Assembly (NCBI GenBank): GCA_023374045.1
Contig: CM041780.1
Coordinates: 30,002,337-30,066,336, forward strand
Length of the DNA stretch: 64,000 nucleotides
Origin: Limonium bicolor
Lineage: Eukaryota; Streptophyta; Magnoliopsida; Caryophyllales; Plumbaginaceae
Reading direction: 5' to 3'
The position numbers were made by a program, and so were the translations under genes. The stretch's first letter is position 1, and each line of letters begins with the position of its first letter. The notes under the pieces are model-generated. The model was given only the letters and a program-made list of their open reading frames with translations, was not told the origin of the DNA and ran no database searches. Of the stretch, positions 1-8,620 are shown one piece after another.

Positions 1-1507
1 TCCAAAATTCTCAATAACCACAATATGGCCACAACTCGAAACACTTGGCTCCAAGGCCCTTTGATTCATAATTAATTTCACAAATCCCTCAATCAACTAA
101 ACACATTACTTTCCACATTATTGGTTCATTATTCAATTTAACCCATCCCAAATTCTTAAACAACCAAGATAGTTATTAAGGTAGTTTTCTTACCTTAAAT
201 TCACAAGTCTCTCCAAAATTCTCCTCTTGCTCCTCATCTCCTCAAAATCGGTCAAGAGGGAATGGAGTTTCAAAACTCCATCCCAACATTCAAGAAACAC
301 AAAATACATTCCATTAATTATCTAAACCCTTAGGAAATCTCAATTCAACAAAAAGGGCTTAGAGTACAAGTTAGGGTTTTACCTTTGGAGATTTTGAGAG
401 GGGTTCTCACCCTTGAATCAAGAAGGGAATTACTCCACCATTTGAGGGTTGAAATGGAGCTCAAAACCAATAAGAAAAACAAGGTAAGAGAAGTAGCCAA
501 AATCGGCCAAGGCAAGAAAATGGGGAAAATGAGATTTTCTCTTGAAACTTTTTACCTTGTTTGAAAGAGGAGACTCCAAGCTTCCTTTTGATGCCATTTT
601 CTCTTCAAATGGGGAAAACCCATGGAGATGAAACTCATCCTTTTGAAATTCCGAAAAGAGGGAAAGGTAGAGGAGAATGAGGAGAGTTCAAATATGTAAT
701 TTGTTTTATATTTGGAGCTTGGAGTTGGCTAGAGCATGAGGAGGAAGATGAGAAGCCATGGAAGGAGAGGGGAGAGCTTCACAATCGGCTGCAACCAGGA
801 GGGAGAAGAAAGAAATCGCAGAGAAGAAAGAAAGAGAGGAAAGAGAAGAGGGGAAAAAGAAATAAAGGAGGAGAGAGAAGAATAAAGGGGGTACTTGTAC
901 CCTTTTTGCTTTTTGGCTCTTTTGACTTAATTAATTAGTTAACTAGTCATGTGTGAGGGGCTATCTATATCAATAAAACCGGCCCACTAATATATACACA
1001 CTGGAGTGTTTTTCGTCTTTTACTGAAAATGCTCGTTAATTTACCCGGTTTTGTACTATTCACTAACCGGGCCCGTTTTCCGGAATTTCCTCGTTTATTT
1101 AATTTTAATGGTTATTATACTCCCATTAATGTTTATTTATAGTTATATGATCAACTATAATTTTTACGGGGTCATTTGACTGTTTAAAGTCACGTTTTCG
1201 GGTTTTCTCGAAAAACGCGCTTTAGACTCCGTTAGCGTTTTTACGCATTATTTGGATCCGTTTTCTTCCGGAATTTTCCCACATGTTCTTAGTATGTAAT
1301 TAGGGTATAAGAAATATATTTATAACCCTAGTGAAGGTTATATGCCTCCTAAAATAATTAAATATGCGTTTTCACGTTTTGTGTCTTTTACGCATTCTCT
1401 TTTTCTTTTTGGCTTTTATTTCTTCACCAATGATCTCAAGGACTTAATTAGCCTTAGAAAATTATAAGTACATAATTAATTAACACATTAAGGTTTGGGG
1501 TATTTCA
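1..1507 (-). repeat. 3' LTR of element A, partial
   Basis: The segment ends in GGGGTATTTCA at 1507 and is followed directly by the PPT complement. It is a near-identical copy of 9274-10780. About 735-895 is strongly purine-rich on the + strand (GAGAAG/GGAAAG runs). The motif AAAAACGCGCTTTA near 1210 recurs at the same LTR position in the other families. No gene is seen. Confidence 0.85.
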
Positions 1508-1510
1508 ATC

Positions 1511-1520
1511 TACCCCCCTT
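1511..1520 (-). promoter_or_regulatory. Polypurine tract of element A
   Basis: On the minus strand AAGGGGGGTA lies three bases before the 3' LTR. This is the expected place for plus-strand DNA synthesis to be primed. Equivalent tracts occur at 10784-10793, 20756-20765, 45402-45411 and 60496-60505. Confidence 0.8.
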
Positions 1521-1955
1521 AAAAGAACTTCGTCCTCGGAGTTCACACTTCCCACACATCATTGGTTTGGATACGGGATTACTTGCAACATAAAACTTCC
1601 ATAACAACACATTTTACATCACAACCTCGGACTTAACGGTCCGGGGAACACATCCACATCCATACATAACATGACATAACATACTTACATAGTATCCTCG
1701 GACTTAATGGTCCGGGTACCTTAACAACATTTGCACATACGTAACCACCCTTAGACTCTTGGTCTGGGTAACATAACAACATTTAGACCCGTAGGTCTTG
1801 ATAACACAACATCCTTTAGACACATAGGTCTTGATAACATAACACTTCCGGAACTTAACCACATTAGGACTCAAGGTCAAAATAATAATTATTACACATA
1901 CCACACAACATGTCATAGCATGTATATCAACCAGAAATTCCTTTTCCATCTCTTC

Positions 1956-1972
1956 ATGGGTTCGAGACCCAT
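1956..1972 (+). other. tRNA T-arm-like / B-box-like hairpin
   Basis: ATGGG and CCCAT flank a 7-nt TTCGAGA loop, which has exactly T-arm geometry and fits the Pol III B-box pattern GGTTCGANNCC. ACACAAC at 1903-1909 pairs with GTTGAGT at 1973-1979 with one mismatch, giving a 77-nt tRNA-sized frame. I see no convincing D or anticodon arm, so this is not called a tRNA gene. Copies lie at 11232-11248 and 45806-45822. Confidence 0.3.
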
Positions 1973-2717
1973 GTTGAGTACGTATACACTGTGATCTCGC
2001 AGAACCCGGTCGCGATGGACACCTTCTGGTCCCCGTTCCGGGAGATCAAAACAATTGCATACATCTTTAAAATATACTTCTCATGTCACCGGTCCGAAGA
2101 CAAAGGCTCATACGTCCTCAGCTCGTGAGCAAGTAATACGAAAATACTCTATATGAGGTTAAGTAGAATGAAATTCTTTATTGGAAAATACCAATTGAAG
2201 ATCCTTTTACAAGGTCAAGTAAAAGTAGTCCTTCCTTTGAAAATACCACTTAAGAATCTTAAAATATTAATTGAAGTCTTGAAAATACCAATTGAAAATT
2301 TGAAACCCAATTTAAAATTCTTTGAAAACTCAATACAACTCCAAGTCCAATTGTTGCTAACTGCATCTTATTCTTGATGTGGTTATTTGTGATCACTTAT
2401 AGGGAGTTTCAAGAATCATCCAACACTAATGTGATCAGCATCAGTGTTGAACTATCTTTCCACCCCAATTTGTGTTCGGCTCTCTTGATCTCATGATAAT
2501 CAAGTTTCACCTCCCACTTCATTTTCAAACAACAACTAATTCAAACATGTACATTTTCTATCTTTTAATCCATCTAGTCATAATCATTACATCTCCAAGG
2601 GATAGAACTCCGTCTATCAATCATCATCCAGATTCCACTTAATCCAAGTTACCTACGGAATTTAATTCTCACTAGGTTCTATGTCGGTGTGATACCTCTT
2701 CATAAATCACAATACTG

Positions 2718-2739
2718 TATATATATATATATATATATA
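2718..2739. repeat. (TA)n microsatellite
   Basis: This is an eleven-unit TA run. Homologous or analogous runs occur at 11998-12017, 46478-46496, 41627-41644, 51215-51229 and 14084-14097, with different lengths in otherwise matching copies. Confidence 0.9.
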
Positions 2740-3043
2740 CTTTTATCAAAATACAATACACGGTTTTACATGAGTATTATATAAACATATACTGTCGGGG
2801 TTCAGTTCCCCGGGAGTTTTCCTACTCCCTTATACTTATACTTTCACACACATTCGTTAACAAAACAACATACTTATCACAATGGTGTTCGCATCTTCTG
2901 TGCGCAATTACCACAATTAAACCATGAATGAATGCATATGTTTATGTAGCACACGCACCCATCATCAAACAAATCATTTGTGCTATGCACACCATAGTTC
3001 ACGTACACTTGTACGGTAACAGACATTAAGTGGTTTTGCGCTC

Positions 3044-3053
3044 TACCCCCCTT
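3044..3053 (-). promoter_or_regulatory. Second, internal PPT-like tract (central-PPT candidate), element A
   Basis: CTCTACCCCCCTTAAAA repeats the terminal PPT context about 1.5 kb inside the element. It is kept in all related interiors: 12323-12332, 21975-21984, 46794-46803 and 61133-61142. Priming activity is inference. Confidence 0.55.
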
Positions 3054-3757
3054 AAAAGGGATTACGCCCACGTAATCAATCACTTAACCACTGGTTTATA
3101 ACGTCCTACCGTCGTGAAGTGTAGTATCTCCACGCGGTTTATTATACAATATGTTCTGGTTTGAGGATCTTAGCCATATTGGCGGTTTAGTCCCTAACCA
3201 AGAATTCTCCTTAGAGTTTATTTTATTCATAACCAGTTTCGATTCTGGCCTGTGAAACTTCTAGGCGTTAAAAATTGCCATTCAACGCACATCCAACTCT
3301 TGAATCGCAGGCTCACTAGTTTCTGCTGCACGACTCTTGATAACTTCGAGCTTAGGTTGCCCCCTTCATTATTCTTACTGTATTGTATATCTTCGATTAT
3401 CACCTTCATCTTGGTAATAACGATTTCTCAACCGACGCATGGTATTTCTTACCAAGAGCGAGTTCGGTGAGTTACAACTTCCTATTTACTTCCATGATAA
3501 TTTACTGTATTCCACACTGATTTACTTAATTTCTTCCGACTTACTGTCGGTTACATTTGAGCTACTACCTATTGTGTAGTACTTTGTCGTTTATTTAACA
3601 ATCGTGTTATTGTAGTCACTTATGCCAATCAAGTACCCTTTGATTGGTACGATCGTGCTTCTCTTATGCATCGGTTTTATCACACCATAATTCTTGTTCC
3701 TCCATCACAATTGACATTACCCAAACTTCCTAGCTATCACACTCGATCATTACCGCG

Positions 3758-3806
3758 CAAGTGCAATACCAAAACACTCAGTCATACAGAGTGCAGAGGC
3801 GTAAAC
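3758..3806 (-). other. 49-nt invariant block, element A copy
   Basis: This 49-nt stretch, starting CAAGTGCAATACC and ending GAGGCGTAAAC, is identical in all five interiors of the window although its flanks are strongly diverged. CACTC and GAGTG inside it can pair around a 9-nt loop. The function is unknown. Confidence 0.85.
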
Positions 3807-4642
3807 TCTTGACAGTAAATCTCTTATGCGATTGCAATAGGAATTCACACTGTGTTCTTTATCACATATACCGATCATTGGCTTATTGCCCAGTCGGTTT
3901 GTTATCACTTACCTTGTATGCCCATTGAGTTTCACTCATAACTAGTCTTATTTGCCACATTATTATTTAACAATACTTATGCAACGGTCGCTTACTGCGC
4001 ACCGTGCTATTACTCATTGTATAACATTAACTTACACTGCATCCGCCATTATATTAGCTTCCACCATTCCACTGTGTTTCGCCATTTATTTGGCTGCTTG
4101 TTGAATACGCTATTCCTCGCGTATTTATGCTCCCTGAGCGTTGTTCATTACACAATTAGCATCACCCCTATGGTGGTTGCTATTAGACTTACTACCCTTC
4201 CGGTCTCCACAACTGGTGCAACTCTTTTCGTAGTAACAACACGGTCAACTCTTAACACATTCCCTGAACTTAGTTCACATAACTACCGCTGTTGCGGTCT
4301 CACAATATCGAGAGGTGTCCCCACACTTTAAGCAGTGGTTCGTTATCCGCTTACTTACTTATATAACGTAAACTTCTGTGATCAATAACATTTTCTTAAC
4401 ACATTCGATTTGTGGCTTTTAAGCCTTATTGCCTCGAGCTCTGCCCGTTGTAGGCTGTCCACACACATTGCATGGTTTAGATTGGTATTGGGCTCCATGA
4501 CAAGGTCGTAGTATCACGGTTCCTTTCCTGGGATGCCCCTTCAAGGATGTCAGACTTCCCTCTAACGACTTGTGTTTAAACTTGGTGTTAATTTTAGCCT
4601 TTGCGTTTCTGTCATGTATCTTGTTCAACCATTGTTGGCCCA

Positions 4643-4673
4643 AACACCCTTTAAAGGATAACTCCTGGGTGTT
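4643..4673 (-). other. Conserved stem-loop AACACCC/GGGTGTT, element A copy
   Basis: The outer stem is AACACCC/GGGTGTT and the inner stem AGGA/TCCT, with a 4-5 nt one-sided bulge. The same fold is present in B (24356-24383) and E (48547-48576), while bulge and loop bases vary. Confidence 0.55.
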
Positions 4674-5776
4674 ATTAGGTTATGCCTTTTCATCTGGCTT
4701 GCACTCATTGGTATGTTTAATTTCTACTTCGCCCCGCGTTCTTTGCTGGGTTGAATATTCTCCTTAGTGAGATTGATATCTCTAGTGATCATCTCGGGAG
4801 TCTCATCCCGATCATTGCACATTAACATATCCATGGTAGGCATCTGCCTCACCATATATAGGCTGGGTACTTACTCCAGCTATTGTGTTCATCCTTCTGG
4901 ATTCTTAAGACATGTGCGATGTCTTTACTTACTAATCAGTGCACTTCGCACATCCGGACTCTTAAACACTTCCTTGAAATAGACTCACCAATTCCTTTAG
5001 CCTCCTTAACTTAACTGGGTTCCTTCACTTCAGCCATTCGATGTAATCCATTACTCTTGTTTGACTTTTACTGCGGACCGTAGTATGGAGTCGACTACTT
5101 CCCGTGTTCCAGACTCCACTCGTATACATATATGGGGTATCCTACTGATACATTGCTACTTACCCGACTAACCCATAAGAAGGTCTGTCAGGCCCACAAG
5201 CTCCTATCGGAGTGCGGTCGTCCCACATTACTGTTGGTACACTCGTAGTGTCCGTCATACGCCTAGGTGAAGTATTCTGTTGTCAACTCCTCTTATATTA
5301 TCCTGTGATAATATGCATTCCATGCTTCCCGAACTTAATCAAGGGAAATGTATCCATTGTTGTATTATTATAAACTCAATCCATTCCTCGGGTTGTTACC
5401 CTTGGTTTTACCGGTTTCCATCCGGTTACTCGAAAGTAAACTGGGTATAACTTACCTACCATGTGGCACTGAGGCCCGTGTAGGTCTTCTGGTTTGGTTT
5501 TTAAAAAAGGTCGAATTGAAATAAAATGGGTTTGAAAGAAAATCTGGTTTTGAAAAAGGTTTTGAAAATGGATTTAAGTTGAAGGAAAAATTCTCCTGGT
5601 TTTACAACATTCTCTCGCCTTAACCGAGTCTAGCTTCCTGCTGACTGGTGTATTTCCAAGTATTGGGGTCAGGCTATTAAGCCCTTCCCACAGTTATGAT
5701 GATCTCACTTTACTTCATGGTACTTTACTAAGTACTTTGTAGTTGCTAAAGTTTCCCGTACAGCCTTGTTATAGCA

Positions 5777-5796
5777 GCACTTGCCATGGCAAGTGC
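5777..5796 (-). other. Perfect 20-nt palindrome, element A copy
   Basis: GCACTTGC, CATG and GCAAGTGC form a perfect palindrome about 760 nt downstream of the PBS in element sense. Related hairpins lie at 25423-25442, 49542-49561, 13907-13926, 13965-13984 and in G near 62867 and 62925. Each is followed by a short conserved GCGCC or GCG context. Confidence 0.6.
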
Positions 5797-6325
5797 GCCA
5801 TGCTAACTGGCTACTGGTTCAATACACATCGGTTGCGGTACTGCTTTCATCCACACTAATATCAGCGGCCTTGCTGGCCCTTGCTTGATCTTACAGCCTT
5901 AACAACAATCTTCTGGGTACAACTTACTGTCTCCACATGTTAACCATTAACTAGGGTGTTTCCCATCCTGGGAGACCCCCTTTTTACTTAGTATTGTATC
6001 CTCCTCGTACTACGTCATAGTTCTTTGCTCGGTTGGTGTACCGTTGGTGCGTTAGTCAACATTGTAGTCCCGTAGACACTCGTCTCGGGTTCCACTACTT
6101 CACTTCTCCACTGTTGCACGGTTAGTGCTTGCAAGCTGGTTGTCCTCGACTGCTTCGCATGTTGACCCAGGTTGCCGGAAATTCCGTTCCACTATGCATA
6201 AGATTCTCCATATTTCGCTATTAAATGCGGCAAACATTGTTCAGATGGAAACCGTCTTCGGGATTCACACCTTTCGGAATCTACCGTATGACAGGTTCTC
6301 CATACTTACAGAGGTAAATATCAAC

Positions 6326-6374
6326 TGCCAGATCGGGTTTTCCCGAGTAAGAGATGACTCCCATCTCTCTGGCA
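6326..6374 (-). other. Three-way-junction-like leader element, element A copy
   Basis: The outer stem TGCCAG/CTGGCA encloses two hairpins: TCGGG/CCCGA with a TTTT loop, and AGAGATG/CATCTCT with an ACTCC loop. It sits about 185 nt downstream of the PBS in element sense, where packaging signals usually lie. It is conserved in B (26164-26212) and E (50143-50189). Confidence 0.55.
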
Positions 6375-6541
6375 TTCTTCCCAAGTTATAAAATAGGGTT
6401 TGTGGAGGGCGGGATGGATATTGTAGGTATCCAGTACACACTGGCATTTCCTAACTAGCGTACTTCTCACGCTATCACTCAACCCTTAACCCAAAGCACT
6501 AAACTCTTAACTCGGTACTCCCTAAGCTCGGTAATTCAGTC

Positions 6542-6569
6542 ATCAGAGCGATACTTCGCTCTGATACAA
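6542..6569 (-). promoter_or_regulatory. Primer-binding site within a hairpin, element A
   Basis: The + strand GCTCTGATACAA at 6558-6569 is the complement of the initiator-Met PBS with one mismatch. ATCAGAGCGA (6542-6551) and TCGCTCTGAT (6556-6565) form a 10-bp stem around TACT, so most of the PBS is paired with the sequence immediately downstream. Confidence 0.75.
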
Positions 6570-6667
6570 CTTTTTGTAACACCCCAACTACTAACAACAC
6601 ACTTAACAACACCTTGCAGCGGAAATCACAACTCACGACATAACTTAACTCCTTGGTGTTACACGCC

Positions 6668-6689
6668 GTTAGCCACCCACGTGGCTAAC
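6668..6689 (-). other. U5 hairpin, element A
   Basis: GTTAGCCAC and GTGGCTAAC form a perfect 9-bp stem around CCAC, about 95 bp from the LTR edge next to the PBS. Homologues with covariation lie at 16722-16743, 26519-26540, 40895-40916, 50483-50504 and 16031-16052. Confidence 0.6.
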
Positions 6690-8437
6690 AAGGCTAACAT
6701 ACATACATTGTACCGGTCTGATGGACTAAACTCCCGAGCAACTACACATAAATCCCGTTCCATGTCCAACGATCATTATACACTTACATTACAATGTACC
6801 GAGTATCTTCCAACTAACGCCGATACAAATTCGGTCTTACTACACCTACAATACATCCACAATTCTCATGACTACCACGTACAAATAACTACCCCGTCCT
6901 ACTCTCGAACGGCTTCCAGCTCCTTGTACCTAAAATAGAAAAGGAAGAAAAGGGTGGCCCCCAAGGGGCTCAGCACCTTTGCTGGTATGGTAATCCCGCA
7001 GCCCGCATGCTACCGGGCCACGCACAACTAATTGTCGTCTTAGCATGCGATTGATTTTATTTAAACATACACAACTACACACATACTTCATGCTTAAAAG
7101 CAAACATCCATTAGTAGGACACAAACACAAGATTAGCACACACAACATAACCATACACTTCACTTGATAACATACACACAACTTAGTTCCATTCTTCTTA
7201 GAGAACATAAACTTTACTTAGGGAGTGTCGGGGAGATAGAAGCCCGAGCACAACATACATACATTTTCTTTACTTAGGTGCGGCGGCCTCATATAGGACC
7301 GATCACACCTTGCACAATTTCCCCTAGCTCCAATAATGATGAGGTAGGTAAGCCTTGGTTAAGCTTGTGGGTGGTTGTAATTCGAGGAGGAAAAACAACC
7401 GTAACATAATAAAGAGGGAGTCGAAGCGAACTTAGGCATCAACATCCTACCAACATTACACATGATTTCCCCCTACCCGATTGGAAGTTGGGTAGGTAAG
7501 CTTTGGCTAAGCTAGTGGGAGGTCGAAATCCAATGAAGGAAAACAACCCTAACATAAAAGGATGGGAGTTGATTCACATATATACATCAACTCCCAAACA
7601 ATACGCGCGACCGGAACGACCGGATTCCTCACCATACATAACATATACTTATTAGTTAAGGCTCCTTCATGGAACTTATCACATACATACCTCACAAAGT
7701 GTTACTAACTCGGTTAGACACATCAGGGAAAATCACATCCCATTTCAACAACACGGATAACAGTATCCAATAACAACAACATACTGGACAAGTCACATAC
7801 ATCACACAAAGTCACAACATACACTAACGCACGAATAGCCGTAGTTAGAACGTTCCCGTGGGTTGGGACGTTTATTCCGAATACCGATCTCTTATGTGAA
7901 CCTAAGGTCGGTTAACTATTATTTAACACATAATTAAGGTTAAGCGGTATCAGAATTAACTACGCCACAATAATGAATTACTATAAACTCATTTCATGCT
8001 TTATCTTGCAAGGTGGCAAACACACAGAAAAACACATTTGCATACAAGCCGGTGTAATCCGGTAGGACACAGGTTGCAAGAAAACCATACCTGTCACCGC
8101 GGGGAATTACTTTACCGGTGTTCTCACATGCCTCGGTTCACACTTGTTCTTCATGTCTTACTCTTGAACCACTATTAACATGTCAAATGGTTCAATTAAC
8201 ATTAAGGTGTTACGGTAGGTACATAATTGCTATTCCCGTACTTACCCCGTTATCCCGTTATTTCGGTTTAACTTTGTGTATTTCAACTCACAACTTTCCC
8301 AATCACTCCCAACACTTGTTTATACTTCTTATGACCTTTAAAAGTCACCAAACAAGGCCTTAAAAACATCCAAAACCATTACCCATCAATCCCCCACCTT
8401 TTAGCCACTTAAAAACACATACGGGTGAATTCTGGGG

Positions 8438-8620
8438 GTGGTCCGGGACCTGGTCCGGACCCTAGGTCCCGGACCAACACTACTGCTCAGTCTCGGCCTT
8501 TTTAATAGGGGTGGTCCGTGACTTAATACTCACCCCAAGTCCCGGACCAACATGCCTGCACACTCTCGAACCATTTTACAATATGGTCCGGAACTTGACA
8601 CTAAACCTAAGTCCCGGACC
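8438..8620. repeat. Palindromic GGTCCGGGAC repeat cassette in A LTR
   Basis: Three diverged copies of a GGTCC-rich / GTCCCGGACC inverted repeat are spaced about 70 bp apart. The cassette occupies the same relative place in the LTR as different palindrome cassettes in B and E. Confidence 0.65.

Larger units (their letters stand above)
1508..6574 (-). mobile_element. Internal region of element A, non-coding
   Basis: This is 5.07 kb between the PPT (1511-1520) and the PBS (6558-6569). No open frame longer than about 110 codons is present and none resembles a retroelement protein. Instead it holds conserved motifs shared with B, E and G: a second PPT-like tract at 3044-3053, a 49-nt invariant block at 3758-3806, an AACACCC stem-loop at 4643-4673, a 20-nt palindrome at 5777-5796, and a three-way-junction-like leader at 6326-6374. 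A (TA)n run lies at 2718-2739. The segment 1508-4140 is duplicated at 10781-13424. Confidence 0.75.

Noticed and set aside
1903..1979. A functional tRNA gene
   Set aside because: Only the T arm and an imperfect acceptor stem are present; no D arm or anticodon arm could be drawn, and the E copy has a mismatch in the T stem.
3758..3806. A conserved protein segment in the 49-nt block
   Set aside because: One + strand frame is open across copies (QVQYQNTQSYRVQRRK), but it is antisense to the element, lies in unrelated short frames, and identity is complete at the DNA level including third positions.
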